64,000 bases of DNA, taken from NCBI RefSeq assembly GCF_023101765.2, contig NC_064230.1, positions 2,728,001-2,792,000 on the forward strand, given 5' to 3'. A program made the position numbers and the translations under genes. Positions 1 through 10,913 of this stretch are shown one piece after another. Source of the DNA: Spodoptera frugiperda. Lineage: Eukaryota; Arthropoda; Insecta; Lepidoptera; Noctuidae. Below the pieces are notes generated by a model. It saw nothing but the letters and a program-made list of their open reading frames with translations. It searched no databases and was not told the origin of the DNA. Within the stretch, counting starts at the first letter, position 1; every line of letters begins with the position of its first letter.

Positions 1-3000
1 AGGAAACTCCGATATAGGAATGGGTGATATTGGAAAACCATCACTGGTACTACCACCATAAACTTGACTCTCTTTAGCCAAAAAACTTGGCATAATGGGA
101 GTCTGTCTTGACGATGATGGGCCTGGAGTGTCAGCACCTGTGAGAAGAAATACCAGTCATTAATATTGATACCTAAGTACGTGTGTCGCCTGGACAGTCA
201 CCGCTACCATCAGTTGACTGGACAATCTCTTTACGTGAGTCACTGTTTACATGTGAACATTAGCTCATGACGATACCTAAGTACGTGTGTCGCCTGGACA
301 GTCACCGATACCATCACTTGACTGGACAATCTCTTTACATGAGCTGCTGTTTACATGTGAACATTAGCTCATGACGATACCTAAGTACGTGTGTCGCCTG
401 GACAGTCGCCGCTACCATCAGTTGACTGGACAATCTCTTTACATGAGCTGCTGTTTACATGTGAACATTAGCTCATGACGATACCTAAGTACGTGTGTCG
501 CCTGGACAATCACCGCTACCATCAGTTGACTGGACAATCTCTTTACATGAGCTGCTGTTTACATGTGAACATTAGCTCATGACGATACCTAAGTACGTGT
601 GTCGCCTGGACAATCACCGCTACCATCAGTTGACTGGACAATCTCTTTACATGAGCTGCTGTTTACATGTGAACATTAGCTCATGACGATACCTAAGTAC
701 GTGTGTCGCCTGGACAATCACCGCTACCATCAGTTGACTGGACAATCTCTTTACATGAGCTGCTGTTTACATGTGAACATTAGCTCATGACGATACCTAA
801 GTACGTGTGTCGCCTGGACAGTCACCGCTACCATCAGTTGACTGGAAAATCTCTTTACATGAGCTGCTGTTTACATGTGAACATTAGCTCATGGCGATAC
901 CTAAGTACGTATCGCCTGGACAGTCACCGCTACCATCAGTTGACTGGACAATCTCTTTACATGAGCTGCTGTTTACATGCGAACATTAGCTCATGACGAT
1001 ACCTAAGTACGTGTGTCGCCTGGACAGTCACCGCTACCACCAGTTGACGTGACAATCTCTTTACATGAGCTGCTGTTTACTTACTTGAGCTAGCTCCTGC
1101 CAGATTCAGTGTATTTGGCCTAATAGCCTGATGGTGTGAGGAACTCGAGGATCCTGATTCCGAAGATGGTCCAGATCCTGATTCATCTTTCACGGCGTCA
1201 ATCCTCCGGTTTTCAAAGGGATCGTACATGATTGTATCCTGAAATTAGTGTTTTAGTTATTCATTAAAAAGGTTTTGGCACTTGTCAGCAATTTTTGATC
1301 CCTGGGTAAAATGGTCAATAATGTGCAATTTTATCTGTTTAGTCTAGTCTAGGCTCTCTATCTAGTCTGAAAATCTGGGATTCCTGGGAGTCTTTAAATC
1401 CTACGCATTTAAATGTATGTAATACCAATGAGCTTGACTTTTCACAGTTATATGTATGTACTTTCTAAGATTATTTAGACACCACTGACAAACGGTGAAG
1501 GAAAACATCATGAGAAAACCTGGGCTTATAATTCCTAATTATAAGTTTGAAATCACCAAACCGCATTGAGCAAGCGTTTTGATTAATGCTCAAACCTTTT
1601 TGCATGGAGAACCATGCAAAAAGGCCTTTGGTCAGCAGTGGCCACTTATAGACTGTTGGTGTGTTATTTGCTTTCTTTTATTTTCAAGGCCTGCGTGGTC
1701 TAAAGCATTTAAATTTCTTCAAAACATCACAAACACCTTTTCCTTCCTCAGCATCACCCTTCCAATCCTCATCTAAAGCAATATCTACCTGCACAAACTC
1801 CGGTTCATCATTGGTAGGAGTGACGATACTCTGTGACACCTCGCTCCCTCCCTCAGGCATGTCGATGTAGACCACTGGAGTTTCATCTATGTCCTTTTTA
1901 GTGGTCTCCGCATTACCTGATGTGGTCGCTCTTGTAGGTGTCGTCTGGAATTGGATAAAAGTAGTTTTATAACCGGTAAACGAGCTGACGTATCACCTGA
2001 TGGTAAGCAATCGCCGCCGCCCATGGACACTTGAAACACCAGAGGCGTTACAAGCGGTGCCGGTGTTTTGGGGGTTAGGTATTTAAGTGTTGTTGGGGAA
2101 TCGGGGATTGGGAAGATTGGGAAGGGGAGTAATTGGGTCTCGGGTAACCTCACTCACACAACGAAACACAACGCAGGCTTTGTTTCACGTCAGTTTTCTG
2201 CTCGGCCGTGGTATCACTCCGGTCGAGCCGGCTCATTCGTGCCGAAGCATGGCTCTCCCACACTCAGTTGGGAAGAATATTATTATCAACTAGTTACTTC
2301 CGCGCGGTTTCACCCGCTCTGCTCGGCTCCTATTGATCATAGCGTAATGTTTTATAGCTTATAGCCTTCCTCGATAAATAGACTATCCAACACAAAAATA
2401 ATTATTCTATTCAGACCAGTAGTTCCGGAGATTAGCGCGTTCTAACAAAGAAACAAACTCTTCAGCTTTATAATATTAGTATAGATTGTGTTAACTCCAT
2501 ACCTGGGGACTACTGGGTCCATAACTGGTGCCGGCTCTTGGCCCATCAGTCTGCAATGGCCGTCTTGGTAGGTTTGCCCATCTGGCCGCTGTCTGCGGGT
2601 CTATCGTGGGCACATCGGTGACCATGGGGTTCACGTACGGGTAGCCCTGGTATCGAGGGTAGGGGTTGCTCGCCTGACTTGGTGGTTGTACTATCTGTAA
2701 ATAGAGAAATCATTACATACATACATACATATCGTCACGCCTTTAATCCCCGAAAGGGTAGGCAGAGGTGCACATTATGGCACGTAATGCCACTAAACAA
2801 TGTACACCCACTTTTCACAATTTATGTTGTAAGTCCCATGTAATAAGTGGTGAGTCTATTGCCATATACCGGGCACATTTCCAGACTCCGTGCTACTACT
2901 GAGAAATTTTCGAAAATCCGAAAAAAGTCCAGCAATACTTTGCCCGACCCGGGCATCGAACCCGAGACCCCTTGTAAGGCAGTCGCACTTGCAACCACTC

Positions 3001-5065
3001 GACCAACGAGCAGGAACAAGAAATCATTACATAGTATAAAACAAAGTCGCTTTCTCCGTCCCTATGTCCCTTTGTATGCTTAAATCTTTAAAACTACGCA
3101 ACGGATTTTGATGCGGTTTTTTTAATAGATAGAGTGATTCAAAAGGGGGGTTTATATGTATAATACATGCGTAATATATCACTATTGCACCCATGCGAAG
3201 CTGGGGCGGGTCGCTAGTATAATTATAAAATGCTATCCCATAAATATGTGTAATGAATGTGATTATGAGGTACATTCATACATAACCTTACGCCTATCTC
3301 CCATGGGGTTAGGCAGAGACAATGGAACGTCGATTGCTACGATTCATCAGTCTTTTTATGTATGCTCATCGGTTAAAGGTACTTTTAATTTGGCCCTTCT
3401 TTGCTATGGATGGCTTCCCTACTATCGGTACATCACATACTCGAGCTGCGCATCTTCCTCGCACAGCTACATAGCTTAGTATCAGTGGAAACGGTCACAT
3501 AGTTTCACAGCTTAATTATTTACTATCTTCGTAGCATAGTTAAATAACATATCTCTAAAATCTCTGTTGAAGAAAAATCCTCTACTAACGTAGGTCACCG
3601 GCGATTTACGCGGCAGTTGACGTGTTAACTATGGTATTTATTGGAATTCAATATACATAAAGATGATTTCGATGGTATGGTCTATAATATAAAAATAAGT
3701 CGGGTTTTCCTTCCTGGCACTATAACTCCAGAACGCACGAACCGATTTCCACGGTTTTGCATTTATTGAAAGGTCTCGGGCTCCGAAGGTATTATTATTC
3801 AATGGAATTTTTCAAAAGACAGAGACAATCATTAGTGGCGAAACTGATTTCTGTTTGCTAGTTATTTATAAACAGATTGAAGTAAATATGTATTTGTATT
3901 AGCAAAGTCTGCCAAATTGTCGAGTGTTTCAATTTATGAGATGTTGTTTGCTAGCCAAGAGATATGCTTACCTAGATAATAGGTGATCCGTCTAGCTGTT
4001 TTAGTTCTAACTACTTTTCCATATTCGCTTAGGATTTAGAAGTATTATTATTGCTACCAATAGTATTACATATATCCTTTACGATGCCTTTGTCATAACC
4101 TAAGCCGGTAACACATTTGTAACGCCTCTGGTGTTTCGTGTGTCTATGGGCGGCGAAGATTGCTTACCATCAGGTGATCCGTCTGCTCGTTTACCGGCTT
4201 ATATACTTTCCCACATTAGGACTTCCATTAGCTTTGTTGCTACCAATTTTACACACCTCTTTCGCTTCATCAACAGTCATCAGTAGTGTTTTCATGCATG
4301 CTCGTGTCGGTTAAAGGTGCTTTTAATTTGGCCCTTTTTTAATATAAATCGCTAAACTCGTCGCTATATATCCGTCTAGGGCGCCCTCTAACGGCGGTCC
4401 CACTCATATTCGCCTTGCATACTTTCATAAATCTGCTTTCATCCATCCTTTCTACATGTCCAAACCATCGTAACATTCCCATTTCAATCCTTGTCACTAC
4501 ATCGTCTTTAATATACTTAAATAAATATTATAGACTGCAGGCACTTAGTATAGACTGCATGGTTGACGCGGTGGCTGGGCAACCGGCTGCCACGCAACGT
4601 GTAGCAGTTTCGATTCCCGCACGGAGCAACTCTTTGTGTGATCCACAAATTGTGGTTTCGGGTCTGGGTGTCATGTGTATGTGAACTTGTATGTTTGTAA
4701 ACGCACCCACGATACAGGAGAAAATCCTAGTGTTTTTCTAAATATTTCAATCTGCCTGCTGCGGTTTTTCCATCGGATTACAATGTGGGTGTCTTCAAGT
4801 CTAGAGTGAATAGGCTCTTAAGAAACTAGTGCGCCTCACCATCAACGATTGCATCACTACTTACCATCAGGTGGGATTGTACTTGATTGTAGTCAAGCAT
4901 TAGTTTTAATCGAATAAAAAAAAATAACGAAAAAATAAAAACGAAATAGATTCTTACCGTGACCGCCTGCGGATCAGGAGATGGTATCTCAGTGACTATT
5001 GGCCTTACATACGGGTAGCCCTGGTATCCAGGGTAGCTCCCACCCAGGCTGGACGACTGCATCTC
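1..5065 (-). CDS. Unrecognised Tyr/Pro/Ser-rich protein, 3' exons only (gene G, runs off left edge)
   Basis: Function unknown. Exons in transcript order: 5065-4958, 2694-2503, 1944-1789, 1238-1085 and 137-1 (open at the window edge). All have AG acceptors and GT donors, and phases agree (0, 0, 0, then 1 into the edge exon). The first two exons are related: both carry YQGYPYV, then P-(I/M)-V-T-(E/D)-(I/V)-P and DPQ, so they probably arose by exon duplication. Later exons are hydrophilic and rich in Ser, Pro and Gly. An ATG in the first exon (5062-5060), three bases after its acceptor, could be the start if the upstream exon is non-coding; no signal peptide follows it. The 1944 exon can instead be read through its donor at 1788 to a stop at 1684, giving an alternative 3' end. 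No family recognised. Confidence 0.55.
168..1080. repeat. 104-bp tandem repeat array (satellite S104), about 9 units
   Basis: The word GATACCTAAGTACGTGTGTC recurs at 168, 272, 376, 480 and 584 and onward, giving a 104-bp period with few substitutions. The array fills nearly all of the gene G intron 138-1084 and ends at the 5' splice site. The same unit occurs at 7670, 17041 and 60231. Confidence 0.95.
1475..2490. repeat. Repeat-derived intron sequence: three retroelement fragments
   Basis: About 1475-1655 matches a dispersed repeat also seen near 9640, 22550 and 39055 (core CAGTGGCCACTTATA). 1973-2265 is a minus-oriented copy of the 290-bp SINE-like family (R1). 2283-2490 is the tail of an RTE-like non-LTR element (R5) ending in TATAATATTAGTATAGAT. 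They interleave with the 1789-1944 exon. Confidence 0.75.
2738..3225 (-). repeat. tRNA-derived SINE (R3) followed by retroelement tail (R6)
   Basis: 2738-3012 is a minus-oriented SINE with the B-box-like GGGTTCGATGCCCGGGTCGG near 2945-2965 and the GCCTCGTTGGTCGAG-type head; about ten copies lie in the window. 3020-3225 is a tail fragment with core GACCCGCCCCAGCTTCGCAT. Both lie in the gene G intron. Confidence 0.8.
3345..4957. repeat. Intron stretch made of repeat fragments
   Basis: 3345-3540 is a repeat with GGATGGCTTCCCTACTATCG, also at 14680 and 15160. 3690-3850 is a retroelement tail shared with 6805 and 34035. 4118-4200 is an R1 SINE fragment. 4556-4740 is a tRNA-derived SINE (R2, B-box near 4610). 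4745-4890 is a fragment of a non-LTR 3' end (R7). No coding exon seen. Confidence 0.7.
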
Positions 5066-5106
5066 CTGAAAAATGCAATAAGAACTTAATAAGTAAACAC
5101 CGGATT

Positions 5107-7010
5107 TTAAGCAACCTCAAATTTTTTTTTACATTTAATGGGTCGACGTTTGGCCGCTATCTCGCCTGATGGTAAGTGATGATGCGGTCTACGATGAAGC
5201 ACGTCTGCCCATAAGCAACCTATATATATATAAACACCCAGGTTATACCCATCAGGAAACAGACTCCAGCAAGGAGTTCCACTCCCTAGCAGTTCGCACA
5301 AGGAAGCTTAACAAATTGTAGAATATGCGCTTAAAATGCCTTTTTTTAAGGTCATTTAAAGGATTCTTCCGCCTTGAAAAACCCAAGTGAAAATACGTTT
5401 TTTTAAGGGGTGAAAATCATCTAATGCCTTCTCCCGTCTTCTGCGAGGCGAGAGAGAGTATCAGACTCTTACTGACTAAAAACCACCCCGTTCCTACACC
5501 TGCTTGTCGAGCCGGAGCCCCGGTAAACCCGCTAGGTAGTCCGCAGCTCCTGATTAGGCATAAGCCCTACTGGGCCCCATCCAACAGCCCTACCGAAAAC
5601 AACTCAACCAACGACGCATGCCTTAACACTTTGAACGCCGTGGTGGTCACCGGTGACCGACGTTCGCGGAGGATTTGCCTTCAACAGTTTTCTATTGGCA
5701 GTCAAAGACTTTTTTTCAGGGGGAAAATCATCCAAGGTCTTCTCTCGCCAGGGCGAGGCGAGAGGGAGTGTCAGACTCTTACTGACTAAAAACCACCCCG
5801 TTCCTACTCCTGCTTGTCTGCAGCTCCGGATTAAGCATCAGCCCTACTGGGCCCTATCTGTGGTGGTCTGATGACTTTTTGGGGCGCGCGCGGAACGCGA
5901 TGCGCCGAACGCTCGGATCTGGTTCTGGTCGAGCGGCGAGCTACCCTTGCTCGCCGTCCGCAGGCCCGCTCTTACGGTGGCCGGAGATCGTCACGCGATC
6001 CCCGATGCCCGAAGTGTCCTTCGCATCGGCTGGGGCGTGAGGAGGTTCGTTCCCTCACGCGTCCCGCCTCCTCCTTAGGCAGTCAAAGACTTAAGCAACA
6101 CCCACTTTACAGAGGCGTGATGTGTAGATAGAAACGTAATAATACGATTCTGTTTGTGTTATCACTTCGATTATCTGTGTTTACCTTATATCAAATCCTC
6201 TATACGCTACGATTATGCGATTAATGACAATAAATATATGTTTTTATGAAGATACAGTGCATATTCAGTGCTAGGAATGTGACGTTTTTTACTCTTTTTA
6301 TTTATGTAACACACGAGTGTAAACGTGCAGGCGGATCACCTGATGGTAAGCAATCGCCGCCGCCCATGGACACTAAAAATACCAGAGGCGTTACAAGTGC
6401 ATTGCCGGCCTTTTAGAGGTTAGGAATTTAAGGGTTGTTGGGGAATCGGGGATTGTGAACATTTTTGTCTGTCTGTCTGTATGTTCAGGCATCACGTGAA
6501 AATCAACGGTTCAATTTCGATGAAACTTGGTATAATTATTCCTTATTATCCTGGGCGTAAAATATTATACTTATTATCCTGGAAAAATACGTAGAAAACA
6601 AAATCTTAATTTTTCATTTTTATACTACAGAACGCAAGCTCAACAGCAGTAGCTCAATAGAGGGATCTCCTTAATTATTATGGGCCTAGCCGTATTTGGG
6701 TCCAATAGATTTATAAGATGTCATTGTCAAAGTTACTCAAAATTGAGAAATAAAACTTCCACGCGAAGACCGACATCCGCTTGGACGGAGTCGCGGGCGG
6801 AAGCTAGTCTATAATATAAAAATAAGTCGGGTTTTCCTTCCTGACGCTATAACTCCAGAACGCACGAACCGATTTCCACGGTTTTGTATTCGTTGGAAAG
6901 GTCTCGGGCTCCGTGAGGTTTATAGCAAAAAGAAAAAATTAAGAGAAAAACAGGAAAACTGGGAAAATTATTGGTGGCGAAATGTAGTTCGCCGGGTTTG
7001 CTAGTATCAA
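5107..7010. repeat. Cluster of truncated non-LTR and SINE copies
   Basis: 5107-5315 reads on the minus strand as the last residues of a non-LTR reverse transcriptase product (core GYNLGV, then the 3' end) and is degraded. About 5400-5580 and 5715-6010 are minus-oriented R4 retroelement copies. 6318-6445 is an R1 fragment; 6455-7010 are LINE-type 3' tails beginning with a TGTC microsatellite. Stretch 7010-7670 is AT-rich with nothing recognised. Confidence 0.7.
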
Positions 7011-7669
7011 TTATAAAAGTGTGTTTATAAATAGATTTCTTAAGAACTGAGAATCATCTACATATGAATCACGAAGTTATTTTATTTGTATCTATTATAT
7101 TATGTATATAATCGTGATAAAAACCCGTTTTTTGTATGAAAATATTAACTTTTTTCCTTATTTGTGTTACTTAAAGATTTAGATACGTATCGATCTAGTT
7201 TGTCTTTAAAGTGAACTGCTTATCAGGCAGTATTGTATTGTTAAATAATAGTAATTAAGGTTTATTAGATTATTGGACTAAATTTTAATATGCGCGATTT
7301 TGTAAAAAAAAAATTAAACTTCATCATCGGTTCATCATCAGACGCAGTGACGTTGCGCAGCCTACTTTAGAGTGTGCAGAGTATGTCGATGAAATACTTC
7401 CATGGACGCCCTCTGTCCCAATTAGAACCTTCAGTAAAGTCAAGTGCAGATGGACTTATTTCCCCTACAGAAGAATGCATCTCTACCTACTCCCTACAGA
7501 AAATAAAAGGCGTGATATTGACAATATACTAGGAAATACCAACACAATACATGTGACAATGTATCAAATAAATAGACCTTTCCTAATCGGTGAACGCACT
7601 CTCAATAACCGATTACTTCAAGGTGAAGATATGTTCTTTAACATAATCCTCAAATTGTACCTTTACTCT

Positions 7670-8003
7670 ACATGAGCTGCTGTTTACATGACGACACCTA
7701 AGTACGTGTGTCGCCTGGACAGTCACCGCTACCATCAGTTGACTGGACAATCTCTTTACATGAGCTGCTGTTTACATGTGAACATTAGCTCATGACGATA
7801 CCTAAGTACGTGTGTCGCCTGGACAGTCACCGCTACCATCAGTTGACTGGACAATCTCTTTACATGAGCTGCTGTTTACATGTGAACATTAGTTCATGAC
7901 GATACCTAAGTACGTGTGTCGCCTGGACAGTCACCGCTACCATCAGTTGACTGGACAATCTCTTTACATGAGCTGCTGTTTACATGTGAACATTAGCTCA
8001 TGC
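7670..8003. repeat. 104-bp tandem repeat array (S104), about 3 units
   Basis: Same unit and orientation as the array at 168-1080. It lies between the possible 5' UTR exon donor at 8186 and the first recognised gene G exon, so it may again be intronic. Confidence 0.95.
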
Positions 8004-8186
8004 TTAAGAAGTTACATGTATGTTAACTTTACAAAATAATGCGGATCGCAAGTACCTACACAAATACTTCCAAAAATGATCTTACACAACTTTGCGTAAG
8101 TAGTTCGCTTTGACAGATGTCGATTTGCAATAGTGACGTAGGTATCAAAATCTACCGACGACGTAAATAGTAAAAAAAATACTTAC

Positions 8187-8400
8187 GTTTTTCGTTGATT
8201 TTCGCACAAAAACACAATTAAAACTGTTTTATTTAGCCACTAAAGTCTGTTTTCCTTAATAGAGTCCAGTTTTAAACACTAATTTGGTAACAGAAACTCG
8301 TTTTTGACACTTTTAAATAACAATGTTTTATGGGAACGTATGTTTTTGTCTAACAGCCGCCATCTTGCGTTCAGCCCGAGATCGAAATGAATGGTTATCT
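8187..8400 (-). promoter_or_regulatory. Possible 5' UTR exon and promoter of gene G
   Basis: On the minus strand a repeat-free segment carries AAGATGGCGGC (8366-8356), the classic YY1/Pho-type motif of many promoters and first exons, and ends in a strong donor, GTAAGT at 8186-8181. That motif's ATG opens an 11-codon reading frame. The segment could be a non-coding first exon spliced to 5065. This is inference: no start-site signal beyond these was seen. Confidence 0.35.
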
Positions 8401-8662
8401 ACAGCCAAGATAAGATAAACAAATATTATACGATTCTACTTGGCAAATAATGTCATACGTAACGTATATTATGTTTGTGAATTTACATGATTATTGTAAT
8501 TCTGTTTTTGTCTTTATTAATGTGAAGGCAAAACGTGAAGAATGTCGCGCGAGTAGAATGTCTAATGAGAAATCAGTTTGCATGTAGTTTCATTTCAAAG
8601 TTAAAGTCAAAATTATTTATTTCAAATAGACATAGAAGGCACTTTTGAACGTCATAGCAAAT

Positions 8663-8870
8663 TATTATTATGTTATCGGCTTACTCACGTAACTGTTTGA
8701 CGAGGAACTCGACTAATTTCAAGCTATGCTAGAGGCTCACACGCACATTCGTGTATCGCGGAATGCTGCTCATGAATATGAGCCTCTAGCATGGCTTGAA
8801 ACTAATCGAGTTCCTCGTTAAACAGTTACGTGAGTAAGCCGATAACATAATAATTATGTCTCACGAAAGT
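8663..8870. mobile_element. Palindromic MITE, family M1
   Basis: Left arm GTTATCGGCTTACTCACGTA and right arm TACGTGAGTAAGCCGATAAC are inverted copies, and the inner parts (GAGGCTCA / TGAGCCTC) also pair. Related copies: 26700-26865, 40038-40235, and halves at 27112 and 55590. Confidence 0.85.
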
Positions 8871-8894
8871 TACAATAAAGTCAAAGCAAATCAC

Positions 8895-9475
8895 TACATA
8901 GTATAAAACAAAGTCGCTTTTTCTGGTATGTTGTATGTCCCTATGAACGCTTAAATCTTTAAAACTACGCAACGGATTTTGATGCGGTTTTTTTTAATAG
9001 ATAGAGTAACTCATGAGGAAGGTTTTTATGTATAATACAGGTATAATATATCACCGCCGCAGAAGACACTCCGGGCGTCGGGGATCGCGTGACGATCTCC
9101 GGCCACCGTAAGTGCGGGTCTGCGGACGACGAGCAAGGGTAGCTCGCCGCCCGAACAAAACCAGACCCGTGCGTACGGCGCGTCGCGTTCTGCGCGCGCC
9201 TCAAAGAGCCATCAGACCACCATAGATGGGGCCCAGTAGGGCTGATGCCCGATCCGGAGCTGCGGACAACGTAAAAGGTTACCGGGGCTCCGGCTCAAAG
9301 CAGGAGAAGGAACGGGGTGGTTTTTAGTCAGTAAGAGTCTGACACTCCCTCTCGCCTCACCCAAGGCAGGAGAAGTCATTGGATGATTTTCCACCCTCAA
9401 AAAAAAAAAAAAAAGGTATAATATATCACCATTGCACCCATGCGAAGCTGGGGCGGGTCGCTAGTATTACAATAC
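8895..9475. mobile_element. R6 tail (minus) interrupted by an R4 retroelement insertion
   Basis: The R6 fragment 8895-9055 resumes at 9414-9475. Between them, 9056-9413 is a plus-oriented R4 element ending in a run of A. The 17 bases AGGTATAATATATCACC occur at 9039-9055 and again at 9414-9430, a perfect target-site duplication expected from target-primed reverse transcription. Confidence 0.9.
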
Positions 9476-9479
9476 AAAG

Positions 9480-10015
9480 AAAATAAAATGTCTGTCTGTC
9501 GGTCAGTCCTCTAGTTGCTCTATTTGCTCGTTCCAAAGTGTAGATTCCTATGGAGAAGAATTTAGATTTAGACTAATAAATAAAATTGAAGTATTTGTTT
9601 GTAATATTAAAGTAACCTGCTTTTTACTACATCACATCAACATCAACAGAGTGACCACTACTGACCAAAGCCTCTTCTCACACGGAGAAGGTTTGAGCAT
9701 GAATCACCACGCTTACTCAATGCGGGTTGGCGGTTTCAAACTTAAAATTAGACATTTTAAGCCCAGGTTTCCTCATGATGTTTTCCTTCACCGTTTGTCA
9801 GTTTAGCAGTGGTGTCTAAGTAATCGTAGAAAGTTATATGTACTTTCAAAACGCTAAGGAAATGGTATCATGGTATATATCGGAGCTGCGGACTACCTAG
9901 CGGGTTTACCGGGGCTCCGGTTGGAAAAGCAGGAGTAGTAACGGGGTGGTGTTTAGTCAGTAAGAGTCTTACACTCCCTCTCGCCTCGCCTAAGGCGGGA
10001 GAAGTCAATGGATGA
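9480..10015. repeat. Repeat fragments
   Basis: 9480-9570 is a LINE-type tail shared with 29880 and 54350. 9640-9835 is a copy of the repeat at 1475. 9885-10015 is a plus-oriented R4 fragment with the GGAGAAGTCAATGGATGATT end. Confidence 0.7.
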
Positions 10016-10264
10016 TTCAAAATAATGTAGGCAATGCACTTAGAATTCCACTATCGTTATTGATATTCAAGGGTGATATTGATCATTAACTTTTAGACAA
10101 TTCGTCTGTTTGTTTATCAAAATAATAAAAAAATATAAATACGAAAGTAACTCACGTCTCTGTCTCTTCTTTACGCCTAAACCACTATACCGATTAGAAC
10201 AATTAGTTAGATAATCCAATCATCGCTGGCATAAGTTAGTTAATATAATTATGTATAATTGACG

Positions 10265-10550
10265 CCCGAATACTGAAATGCTACTCAATTTTAAGTTGTA
10301 CTTAAATATCGTGCTATCTCTGTCATTTTATAAAGAATTGATAGTGACAGAACTACATTTGAGAGCGACTTTATATTGAATAGCTTTTGAGTATTCGGAT
10401 ATGAATCTTACGTTAGAACTTGAGACGGGATATTTACCATGTTTATTTATGTCTATGAGTTTCCGATATTTCGGCACTGTTGTAAGCGCCATGATCACGG
10501 ATGAACTCATCACTACATGGTAAATATCCCGTCTTAAGTTCTAATGCCAG
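10265..10550. mobile_element. Palindromic element, family M5
   Basis: GACGGGATATTTACCATG near 10423 returns inverted as CATGGTAAATATCCCGTC near 10515. A near-identical and more complete hairpin lies at 58762-58920. Confidence 0.7.
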
Positions 10551-10913
10551 TGTTAGTGACCAATGCCAGTTTAAAAAACTTATAATTGCTTCTTACTTCC
10601 AATATATTTGTGAAGACCACACTCACTGATTTTCGCAATACGTCTCTCATTGCATTGACTTCCATCACTCTTGTTTCTTCATGCAAGCTATTCTTCTGTA
10701 AAATGCACTACCCTAGTAGAAGGACATCGGAATAACTATGAATCACTGTCGCTTTTAATTTTAATTTAAAACCCGTGAACACACGTTTACCGATTGACGA
10801 ACTAAACACATTTAAGGAAAATATAGATTTGCTGCAGTCTAAAAGGTCACCTATGACGTTTGCTTGTTACACTGCTATAACTCGTTTTACTTTTTCTTTT
10901 ATTTTGGAATAAG

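Noticed and set aside
787..996. Short plus-strand frame with repeated [12 protein letters not shown]
   Set aside because: Translation of the 104-bp satellite, inside an intron of the minus-strand gene.
168..1080. CRISPR-like array
   Set aside because: Units are tandem and contiguous with no unique spacers, and the context is a eukaryotic intron.
5871..6131. 86-codon Arg-rich frame
   Set aside because: Lies in the GC-rich 5' part of the R4 retroelement; the same sequence in other copies has stops and gaps.
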